Source: Palaemon carinicauda (Eukaryota; Arthropoda; Malacostraca; Decapoda; Palaemonidae). From it: a stretch of DNA of 64,000 bases. The translations under genes were made by a program, and so were the position numbers. Each line of letters opens with the position of its first letter. Positions within the stretch are counted from its first letter, which is position 1. Shown here one piece after another: positions 33,621 through 42,037 of this stretch. Below the pieces are notes generated by a model. The model searched no databases, was not told where the DNA came from, and saw only the letters and a list, made by a program, of their open reading frames with translations. The DNA is taken from NCBI RefSeq assembly GCF_036898095.1, contig NC_090729.1:73989081-74053080 (forward strand), in the 5' to 3' direction.

Positions 33621-35849
33621 TTTGTTCAGTAGCTCGCCCTACTTAGACGGATTTTCCCTGTGCCTTACTTATCGCTTTGCATCTACGTTATGTCGCTACC
33701 TTCGGCCTCGCCTTCTTCTGGAAAGTTGAGTACAAGGTTCCAGTATTGTTTAGTTAAGCTCTGACCGTAAAGTAAATATTACTTTCCGAGATAATTGTTG
33801 TTTTGTGGCAGAGCTGTGCCTCTACCGGACCCGCCATTTTATGGCGTCGTTGTTGTTATGCATGCCTTATTTAGTTAGCCACAACAACGCTTCCGGCCTT
33901 ATTTACTAATCGATAACATTAGTTTATTTAGTCTTCATAGCTAGGAACTTTTATATCGTGTTTTGACACTTTTTATCGGTCATCGATTGACCTCATACCA
34001 GTAGGCTACTATAGCCCCCAGGCCAGAGCGCCTATATATCAGTGTTCATGCATGATTTTATTAGTGATCCTAGGCTAAGTTATGAAGATAGTGGCATTAT
34101 TTTACAATACTTTCGACTGTGATGCAAGTGTTTTTCGCCTTCAGGGACCATATAGGGGATTGGTTAGTTAGTGTCCCTTCCTAACCTAACCTACTTGTAG
34201 GACCCCTATATGCTTCCTTCATCCCCCTGCCCTTGGCATTCCCTCAATTTAGCCTTGATTCCCTTACTAAGTAAAGGGATCAAGCGCCTAACGGAGTATA
34301 TTATCGCCTCTCAGTCCTCCCTAAGGGAATGAACCCCCCTTAGGGTTGCGTCCGAGAGTGAGGAACGGCTAGCCCTTCCTCTATGGCTAGGACTAGTCTA
34401 TGACTGTCCTGCGATAGCGATATGTCTTCTATCTTTCCTAGTTTAGGGCTTTTAGCCCTGCTCTAGGTTAGGTTTTGGAAAGGTTATTCTGTCCCCTGCT
34501 GAAACTGTACCCATGCACCGTTTCAGCCAGGCTGCCTTATCTTAGGTTAGGGAGTGTCCTCCCTTTCCCTAGTGGCCGCTCTGGTACAGAACCCCTTCCA
34601 TGGAAGACTCTTCTCTTCTCCCCTCCCCACCTATCTCTTGTATAGCCTAGCCTACACTTAGGTTAGTCTATACCCATCTGTCCCCTGTCCTACAACTCCT
34701 CCTTAGTGTGGAGTGATAGGGCTACCTTGAGCTTCTATGTGCAGTCCGCTCTGGTACATATACCCTTCATAGTGTCCTATGGGGTTAGCCACTGGATGTG
34801 TTCTGTATGTAGAGGTCTCCCCCTCTTTGGGTGTCCCCTAACCCTCCCTTGGGCTACCCTAGCTCCCGGTCCTCTGAGACCCCTGCTTCTGGGGGATAGA
34901 GCCAGCCTCTATCATGGGTACACCATCTCAGGGGGGGGGATGTCTGGGAGTCCATGACTGGACTTCTTACATCCCTCCCCCTGTCTCTCTCACTATCCGG
35001 GTGCCGGTCCCTTGCCGCCTCCACTGTCGGCGATACCCGCCTCCTACCTTGGTGACTCTCCCCTTACCCTCATGCCGCCAGCCCCCCGCGTGCCGGTTGG
35101 CCACCGGAGTGCCGGCATCCATTGCCGGCAACCTGGTTCCGCTATAACCATCCTTGTCCCAGTCACCAATCCGGCATCCTCCGACTGCCGGAGCCGCCGC
35201 TCCTCTGCCGGCGTGCCGCCGTTGTGCCGGCGGCCGCCACCCTGGTATTACTCTTGCCTTATATATGTCTGTTCTAATGCCAGAAACTCTGCTGGAGCGG
35301 CCTCCGGCGTGCCGGAGGTCTGCCGGAACCCCCCCGAGGCGTCAAGACTACTTGCACCCCCTTCTACTAGCTATCATATGAATACTGATAGCCCTACACT
35401 GCAAACAGATGGCCTGTTTACGCTATTGGATCAGTGCCTTGGTACTGTTCTATTAGTAATCATGCTGTCTCTTTGCATTCTTCAAAATTCCAGCATGCTG
35501 CGTGTATCTTAGCGCGGCTGGTTGCCGGAAGCAGTTACCCTAAGGGACCTGTTAGCCCCCTAATTTGGGACTGAGTGGCCTCGGTCCCAAACTTATCCTT
35601 GGCATTTTCCATGGAATTCCATTGCCCTATGGACTTCTAAGAAATACTATCCTGTGCCTTCGGCCATCTCGGATTATCCAAGGATAAAGCTTGCGGTAGC
35701 CAGCCGGGCGGGATGCATGGAGTATGTTTTCTTTACTACTTCAATCTCTATGCATCACACCCTTCATTAAGTTAAAATTATTGATTAATATTAACTTAGA
35801 TTAAGAGCCATTCTTATGACTCCCCCCATACTCATTTTCTCTTCCACAG
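33621..35849 (+). other. DIRS-F 5' untranslated region with Gag splice acceptor
   Basis: No ORF with a domain. A GCCGGC-rich cluster lies at about 35080-35340. It ends in a pyrimidine tract and CCACAG (AG at 35848-35849), ten bases before the Gag ATG, which looks like a 3' splice site conserved in every family here. Confidence 0.55.
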
Positions 35850-35858
35850 GAGGAGCAG

Positions 35859-37808
35859 ATGAAGTGTGACTTCGACTTCTGCGCTGTGAAACGCCCGCAC
35901 TTCTACGGGCATACGGCTTGCAGGACTCACGCCCCTTGTGCTAACAAGAAAGGGGATTTGAAATTCTGGGACCCGCTGAACTGTACGGTCTGCCAGGCTC
36001 ACATAGCTGATGGCTTCCATAACTCTCCCTCAGCGGAGATCAGGGACATTGCTCGAGAGAAGCTACGCAAATGGGTGCGTGGCTTCCAGAAGAATGCCAC
36101 CGGACTGTACCTGGCCACTGAAGAATTGAGGTCACTTCTGTTCCCAAAGGCCTCCCCTGATTCTGTGGTGCCCAAGGATTTGATCCCCACTGTCCAAATT
36201 ACGGTGGAACCTGATGTAGTCATGGCCCAGTCCATGCACGATTGCCGCCTAGATTCCGATGATGACGAACACATGTCGGATGTCTCGGAGGGTACGGAGA
36301 AGACCCTCATGGCTCAAGGAGCTGAAGATGATGAAGACCAGGTGGAATACGCCGAGTCGGAGCAAGAGGTCGCTCCTCCTTCCATCTCCGCCCCTACTCC
36401 TACACCGACGGAAGTGTCTCTCCCGTCTACCTCCACGACCCCGGAACCCTCATCATCCACTCAGGAAATGATCCGGTTGATTAGAGCCGTCATGGACGAC
36501 AAGTTAAAGGAGAATCAGGAGTTCATCAGGTCCATGATGGGACCCAAAGAACCGAAGAAGATCTCGGTTAAGGATCTCCCCGCTTGCTCTCATGCCAACC
36601 CATGGAGGTATGCTGAGCATATGGTGATAGCGACCGGCAGAATCTTTGTCAGCGACAAGATCGGCTCGGTCCCCCTGGAAGATGTGGAATTCTTCCCAAA
36701 TTTTGAGGCCTACCCGGACTGTTACGTCCGACTTCGCTCTGAACCTGCCTCTAAAGAAGAGACCGAACCGAAAGAAGAGATAGTGTTCGATCCCGCGAAG
36801 GCCCAGGCTATACTAGCCAACACGTTCAAGAGTAGGGGTTTTACCTGCTCTAAGCTTCCGGCCCTGAGCAAGAAGCACCCTACCTACGTCGCACCTGAAA
36901 ATGCGGTACTTCCATTCATGGAAAAGGCCTTCGCTGCGTGCCTTAAAGCTGTGGAAGAGGGGAAAGCCTGCCCTGCACTGGAGGAGTGCAGACCCTTCTC
37001 CATAGTTACTCCCCCTGACGCTCGACACTGGAAGGACATCCAGCATACTTTCGTCGTGGGAAAGCTAGATCCTGACGTCGCCGGACGTCAGTTTAATGAA
37101 GACCTCCCGAAACTTAACGATCACCTCCTTCGTCGGGAACAAGATACGAAGGAGAGGCTCGCAGCATCTATGTCCCACCAGGTCCAACTTGACATTATGG
37201 CCTGTGACACCAGAGTACCAGACCACTACATGGTACTTGCCAAATCCCACATGGCAACCCTGGTGAAGGACATGTACCACTTCATGAAGGCTCGGAGAGC
37301 CTGTCGTGAATTCGTGTTCGCAGGTGCCACTGTGAAACACGAACCCCGGAGGCTGATTTCCTCCAACATCTGGGGCAAACACCTCTTTCCTTCTGACCTT
37401 GTGAAGGAGATCACCGACAAAGCCGCCACGGATAATAGGAACCTTCTCCACAAGTGGGACATGTCAAAGAAGAGGAAAAACTCTCAGGACGACGGACCTC
37501 AACCTAAGAGGAAACCTTCGAAACAGAAACCCCAGCAACGTCAACCAAGACGTCAGTTTCCGGGACCCGCTACCTCCCAAGTGGCAGCTCAGCCACAACA
37601 GACCTTTCAACTGGTCACCCAACCGGTGTTGTCACAGTCACCGGTCTTCACCCCTGCTTTCGAGCAACAGACGACTACCTATCGTCCCAAAGGTAGAGGC
37701 TCAAACAGAGGTGCAGGCAGAGACGCGTCTCGCCGTCCCTCCAGAGGCAGAGGAGGAAAGGGAGCTAGCAGCCGAGGCAGCAAGCCCTCGGGACACCAGA
37801 AGCAATGA
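35859..37808 (+). CDS. DIRS-F Gag
   Basis: The intact ORF has 649 residues; the ATG was chosen for its position just after the AG at 35849. Residues 1-50 form a Cys/His module: CDFDFCAVK, GHTACRTHAPC, WDPLNCTVC. KWVRGFQKNATGLYL follows (about 68-82), then an acidic linker with DDDEHMSDVSEGTEK and a Ser/Thr/Pro-rich stretch. The conserved central domain (about 240-530) has NPWRYAEHMV, FEAYPDCYVRLRSEPASKEE, KLDPDVAGRQFNEDLPKLND and ACREFVFAGATVKHEPRRLI. The tail is Gln-rich, then Arg/Gly-rich (RGSNRGAGRDASRRPSRGRG), fitting RNA binding. It presumably forms the nucleoprotein particle. It ends in UGA, after which the same frame stays open for 936 codons. Confidence 0.88.
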   Translation: MKCDFDFCAVKRPHFYGHTACRTHAPCANKKGDLKFWDPLNCTVCQAHIADGFHNSPSAEIRDIAREKLRKWVRGFQKNATGLYLATEELRSLLFPKASPDSVVPKDLIPTVQITVEPDVVMAQSMHDCRLDSDDDEHMSDVSEGTEKTLMAQGAEDDEDQVEYAESEQEVAPPSISAPTPTPTEVSLPSTSTTPEPSSSTQEMIRLIRAVMDDKLKENQEFIRSMMGPKEPKKISVKDLPACSHANPWRYAEHMVIATGRIFVSDKIGSVPLEDVEFFPNFEAYPDCYVRLRSEPASKEETEPKEEIVFDPAKAQAILANTFKSRGFTCSKLPALSKKHPTYVAPENAVLPFMEKAFAACLKAVEEGKACPALEECRPFSIVTPPDARHWKDIQHTFVVGKLDPDVAGRQFNEDLPKLNDHLLRREQDTKERLAASMSHQVQLDIMACDTRVPDHYMVLAKSHMATLVKDMYHFMKARRACREFVFAGATVKHEPRRLISSNIWGKHLFPSDLVKEITDKAATDNRNLLHKWDMSKKRKNSQDDGPQPKRKPSKQKPQQRQPRRQFPGPATSQVAAQPQQTFQLVTQPVLSQSPVFTPAFEQQTTTYRPKGRGSNRGAGRDASRRPSRGRGGKGASSRGSKPSGHQKQ

Positions 37809-40619
37809 AGTGCTTCCGGTGGGAGGAAGACTCCGCCAATTCCAGGATCGTTGGACCTTCGATCCCTAGGCACACAGCATCGTCAAGAAGGGTCTAGGCT
37901 GGAGTTGGACTCAACCACCCCCAACATTCCAGCAGTTCTTCCAACAATCAACCCCCCTTCTGGAAGAATATGTCCTAGATCTCTTGAACAAGAAGGTGAT
38001 AAGGAAGGTAAAGTCCACCAGGTTCCCAGGAAGACTGTTTTGTGTCCCCAAGAAAGACTCCGACAAACTCAGAGTCATTCTGGACTTATCCCCCCTCAAC
38101 AAGTTCATAGCGAACGACAAGTTCAAGATGCTGACTCTTCAACAAATAAGGACCCTTCTGCCTCGAGGTTCCTACACGGTCTCCATAGACCTGGCGGATG
38201 CCTACTGGCACGTTCCAATGAACCATCACGCTTCCTCCTACCTAGGATTTCGACTCCAAAGGAAAAGCTACGCCTTCAGGGCCATGTCCTTCGGCCTCAA
38301 TGTGGCCCCTCGGATCTTCACAAAGCTGGCGGACGCCATAGTACAACAGCTCCGCCTCCGAAACGTCCAGGTGATGGCCTACCTCGACAACTGGCTAGTT
38401 TGGGCTCCATCGCCCGAGGATTGTGTAAAATCCTGCAACAAAGTCACCCAGTACCTAGAACACCTGGGATTCAAGATAAACGAGAAGAAATCTCGCCTCT
38501 CTCCAGCTCAGAAGTTCCAGTGGTTATGAATCCAATGGAACCTTCAGTCACACTGCCTTTCCATCCCCCAGAAGAAAAGGAAGGAAATAGCAGGGTCTGT
38601 CAAGCGACTACTAAAATCCAAACGGATTTCAAGACGCCAGCAGGAACGAGTTCTAGGCTCTCTACAGTTCGCCTCAGTAACAAACCCAGTGCTTCGTGCA
38701 CAGCTAAAGGATGCCGCGGGAGTCTGGAGACGTTCTGCATCCATCGCTCGAAGAGACCTCAAGAGACGGCTCCCAAACAGACTTCGACTTCTCCTCAAGC
38801 CGTGGTCGGAAGCAAAGGCCCTGAAAAGGTCCATTCCTCTTCAACACCCACCTCCATCACTCAACATCCACACGGACGCTTTGCTGGAGGGTTGGGGAGG
38901 TCACTCCCACCAAAAACAGGCTCAAGGCACCTAGTCTCCCCTGTTCAAGACGTTCCACATCAACATCTTGGAGGCCATGGCGGTCCTTCTAACTCTGAAG
39001 AAACTATCCCCGCCTCCCTCGATCCACATTCGTCTAACCCTAGACAACTCGGTGGTAGTTCGATGTCTCAATCGCCAAGGCTCAAGATCGCCCCAGATAA
39101 ATCAGGTGCTTCTCCCAATCTTCCGTCTGGCAGAGAAGAAGAAGTGGCACCTGTCTGCAGTTCACCTACAAGGATTCCGCAACGTGACAGTGGATGCTCT
39201 ATCTCGAACAAACCCGATAGAGTCGGAATGGTCTCTAGACGCAAGATCATTCTCCTTCATCTCTCACCAAGTCCCAGAACTTCAGATAGATCTCTTCGCA
39301 ACGAGCGACAACAATCAACTTCCTCGGTATGTGGCCCCGTACGAGGACCCCAAGGCAGAAGCAGTGGATGCCATGTCACTGGACTGGAACAGATGGTCCA
39401 AGATCTACCTGTTCCCTCCCACCAACCTTCTGCTGAAAGTCCTCTCCAAACTGAGAACCTTCAAAGGGACAGCGGCCCTAGTGGCTCCCAAGTGGCCCCG
39501 GAGCAACTGGTACCCCCTGGTCCTGGAGCTGCAGCCCACGCTGATCCCTCTCCCGGGCCCAGTTCTCTCCCAACAAGTACAGAAGTCGATTGTCTTCGCT
39601 TCATCATCGAAAATCAAGGACCTTCATCTCATGATTTTCTCTCCCTAGCCGCAAAGAAGAGGTTTGGGATCTCAAAGAAAAGTCTAGACTTCCTCGAGGA
39701 ATACAAGACCGAATCCACAAGACGTCAATACGAATCATCCTGGAGAAAATGGGTCTCTTTCGTCAAGACAAAAAATACTAAAGAAATCACAATTGATTTC
39801 TGCATGTCCTTCTTCATTCACCTTCATGGACAAGGATTAGCAGCCAATACGATTTCAACCTGCAAATCGGCCTTGACCAGACCAATTCTGTATGCCTTCC
39901 AAATTGATCTGTCCAGCGACATCTTCAATAAACTGCCGAAAGCATGTGCTCGTCTACGCCCAGCACCCCCACCGAAACCGATCTCCTGGTCATTAGACAA
40001 GGTGCTCCATTTCGCCTCCAACTTGGATAATGATTCATGCCCTCTCAAGGATCTGACTCAGAAAGTTATATTTCTCTTTGCTCTTGCTTCGGGAGCCCGA
40101 GACAGCGAAATAGTGGCATTATCAAGAGAAGAGGGTCACATCCTGTTTACTGATACAGGAGACATTACCCTCTCCCCTGATCCGACGTTTCTCGCCAAAA
40201 ATGAATTACCCACCAAAAGATGGGGCCCCTGGAGAATATGCCCCCTGAAGGAAGATGTCTCTTTATGCCCAGTAGAGAGCCTCAAGGTCTATCTTCGCAG
40301 AACTTCGAACTTTGGTGGAGGCCAACTCTTCAAAGGAGAAACATCGGGCAGCGACCTGTCACTGAAACAATTAAGAGCGAAAATCACCTACTTCATTCGC
40401 AGAGCGGATCCTGACAGTACACCCGCCGGTCATGATCCTAGGAAAGTTGCATCATCTCTGAATTTCTTTCAGAGTATGGACTTTGAAAGCCTTAAAAGCT
40501 TCACAGGCTGGAAGTCCTCGCGCGTTTTCTTTAAACATTATGTGAAACAAGTGCACGAAGTCAAACATTTTGTGGTAGCCGCAGGTAGTGTTATGAAACC
40601 TGCACCTAACTCTGCATAG
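37809..40619 (+). CDS. DIRS-F tyrosine recombinase with about 590-codon overlapping N-terminal extension
   Basis: This frame is the direct continuation of Gag after UGA 37806-37808: 936 sense codons without a stop. The first about 590 codons overlap RT/RNase H/MT in its -1 frame, are Ser/Pro/Arg/Gln-rich, and have no AUG until about codon 240. The YR starts near VDCLRFIIENQGPSSHDF and has a SAM-like N-terminal domain (ESTRRQYESSWRKWVSF, GLAANTISTCKSALTR). The catalytic residues are LASGARDSEIVAL (Arg I), GHDPRKVASS (HxxR), SFTGWKSSRVFFKHY (Trp and nucleophile Tyr). It would integrate the circular DNA intermediate. GARDS replaces the usual GARVS. Confidence 0.85.
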   Translation, partial: SASGGRKTPPIPGSLDLRSLGTQHRQEGSRLELDSTTPNIPAVLPTINPPSGRICPRSLEQEGDKEGKVHQVPRKTVLCPQERLRQTQSHSGLIPPQQVHSERQVQDADSSTNKDPSASRFLHGLHRPGGCLLARSNEPSRFLLPRISTPKEKLRLQGHVLRPQCGPSDLHKAGGRHSTTAPPPKRPGDGLPRQLASLGSIARGLCKILQQSHPVPRTPGIQDKREEISPLSSSEVPVVMNPMEPSVTLPFHPPEEKEGNSRVCQATTKIQTDFKTPAGTSSRLSTVRLSNKPSASCTAKGCRGSLETFCIHRSKRPQETAPKQTSTSPQAVVGSKGPEKVHSSSTPTSITQHPHGRFAGGLGRSLPPKTGSRHLVSPVQDVPHQHLGGHGGPSNSEETIPASLDPHSSNPRQLGGSSMSQSPRLKIAPDKSGASPNLPSGREEEVAPVCSSPTRIPQRDSGCSISNKPDRVGMVSRRKIILLHLSPSPRTSDRSLRNERQQSTSSVCGPVRGPQGRSSGCHVTGLEQMVQDLPVPSHQPSAESPLQTENLQRDSGPSGSQVAPEQLVPPGPGAAAHADPSPGPSSLPTSTEVDCLRFIIENQGPSSHDFLSLAAKKRFGISKKSLDFLEEYKTESTRRQYESSWRKWVSFVKTKNTKEITIDFCMSFFIHLHGQGLAANTISTCKSALTRPILYAFQIDLSSDIFNKLPKACARLRPAPPPKPISWSLDKVLHFASNLDNDSCPLKDLTQKVIFLFALASGARDSEIVALSREEGHILFTDTGDITLSPDPTFLAKNELPTKRWGPWRICPLKEDVSLCPVESLKVYLRRTSNFGGGQLFKGETSGSDLSLKQLRAKITYFIRRADPDSTPAGHDPRKVASSLNFFQSMDFESLKSFTGWKSSRVFFKHYVKQVHEVKHFVVAAGSVMKPAPNSA
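37813..39648 (+). pseudogene. DIRS-F reverse transcriptase / RNase H / Dam-like MT, three stops
   Basis: The RT motifs are FCVPKKDSDKLRVILDLSPL, VSIDLADAYWHVPM (motif A) and FGLNVAPRIFTKLADA. The catalytic box is MAYLDNWLVWA; E has YLDD at the same place. Stops: TAG at 37867-37869 (TGG in E), TGA at 38527-38529 (GGA in E) and TAG at 38932-38934 (TGG in E). RNase H residues are in HTDALLEGWGGHSH, NILEAMAVLLTL, RLTLDNSVVVRCLNRQG and VDALSRTNPIESEW. The MT-like end is IDLFATSDNNQLPRYVAPYE, DAMSLDWNRW and IYLFPPTNLL. The frame is +1 relative to Gag. The product cannot be made from this copy. Confidence 0.87.
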
Positions 40620-41426
40620 AAAAGTGAGTTACTTGGGACTCTAACTCTTCGGGTGCCTATGTTGACCCTCGAGCGATACATAGTGATGTCGAAAACACTT
40701 AGTGCTTTTATAACTGTTCTTATCCCAGGTGAAATGTCATAGTTGTCACACAAGTGCCGCATGCCCTGAGCATGATGTGTTTTAATCAAAGACTAACGTT
40801 CCTCGAGAACGAGTGCCTACTAATAAATTTGAAATTCCTTTTCAGATTCAAGAGCAAGTCTTTATTACTATGTACATTATAATTACTGTAAATGAACTTT
40901 ACTTATTGCTGCAATTCATTTAATTTCTGCATTGTGAAATAAAATTTCTATTTTATTACCTGTGCGTCTCAATCAGCTCCTACTTACTATGAAATACATG
41001 CCTGTCATAGTTTTATTATCCCCTTTCCTTATGGTTCATGGAGAAATTAAGATACTAACTCTTAATTTATATTCACTCTGATTATGTAATGTTCCAATAC
41101 GAATACTTACTCTTCATACCCTGGAGATGAAAACAACCTTCTCAGCACACAGTGTCCAACCACCACTGGTCTGCTTTCAGAATGTTCCTATACGAATGCC
41201 AAACATTCAGCTTCGTCTCCAAGTTCTTCAAGTTCTTCTATCAGGGTGAATAGCCCTTCAATACCACTTTGACGTCGGCATGGCCCGTGGGAACTTCACT
41301 GCCAAGGGGGGCAGGAAGATTCTTCCCTACGGTTCTTTACTAAGATTACTATGCTATTTTGTCAATGCCCTTGGCACTTACTAATAGGGGAAAATCTACC
41401 ACGATACATTGAATCTCTGGTATTCT
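40620..41426 (+). other. DIRS-F 3' untranslated region
   Basis: No gene. It is AT-rich, with AATAAA-like hexamers (for example at about 40823 and 40935) that could serve polyadenylation. It is closely similar to 46747-47565 in E. Confidence 0.5.
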
Positions 41427-41520
41427 TCCATCAGGACGCCATGGCTTGAGCCCAAAAAACGGATTTTGAGCGAAGCGAAAAATCTATTTTTGGGTGAGAT
41501 AGCCATGGCGTCCTGATGGA
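41427..41520. repeat. DIRS-F internal complementary region
   Basis: It reads ccatggcttgagcccaaaaa, then acggattttgagcgaagcga, then tttttgggtgagatagccat: the complements of the 5' and 3' tips joined head to tail. Confidence 0.92.
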
Positions 41521-41599
41521 CCCTCCCTGCTACTTCGTCCAGTTTTTAGGTCCCACCCTGCTCTGCTGTATCATGGTGATCGGCAAGCAACTGGCTTCA

Positions 41600-41985
41600 G
41601 GATGAAGACGGTCGTGACGTCATTTAAGCAATGGCGCCCGTTTGTTTACGTCTCGAGTACCAGAAGTAGCCACGGATGAGATTAGCTATGGAACGGCTCC
41701 CAGCTATTCTCAGCCCTTACACACCGAAGCATTAACTCTGTTCGGGGTGTAGATAGCTATGTGGCGCGTTAATACATGCGTCCCCTGTTGATATACGATG
41801 TCTTAAAAGGGAAACCTTTAGGATACTCGCTCCAGAAGTTAGAATTCTGTGATAACCTGTGGTTAAATTCTCTGGGAATATCTTAGTAGTTATTTACCCA
41901 AGGAAGCTACCAAAAAGGAACCTTCCATCAGGACGCCATGGCTATCTCACCCAAAAATAGATTTTTCGCTTCGCTCAAAATCCGT
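41600..41985. repeat. DIRS-F 3' terminal inverted repeat
   Basis: Reverse complement of 33267-33620, ending ctcgctcaaaatccg-like sequence before E resumes. Confidence 0.92.
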
Positions 41986-42037
41986 TTCTTATGACCCCCC
42001 CCATACTCATATTCTCTTTCTTTTACAGGAGGAGCAG

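Larger units (their letters stand above)
33267..41985 (+). mobile_element. DIRS-F: inner, youngest element of the nest
   Basis: The inverted repeats (33267-33620 and 41600-41985) differ at about one position by eye outside the tips. The ICR is at 41427-41520. At about 8.7 kb it has a complete layout: 5' repeat, long 5' UTR, Gag, RT/RNase H/MT, YR, 3' UTR, ICR, 3' repeat. Gag and the long Gag-frame YR ORF are uninterrupted. The RT frame has three stops and a YLDN active site, so F would depend on RT from elsewhere. Confidence 0.93.
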
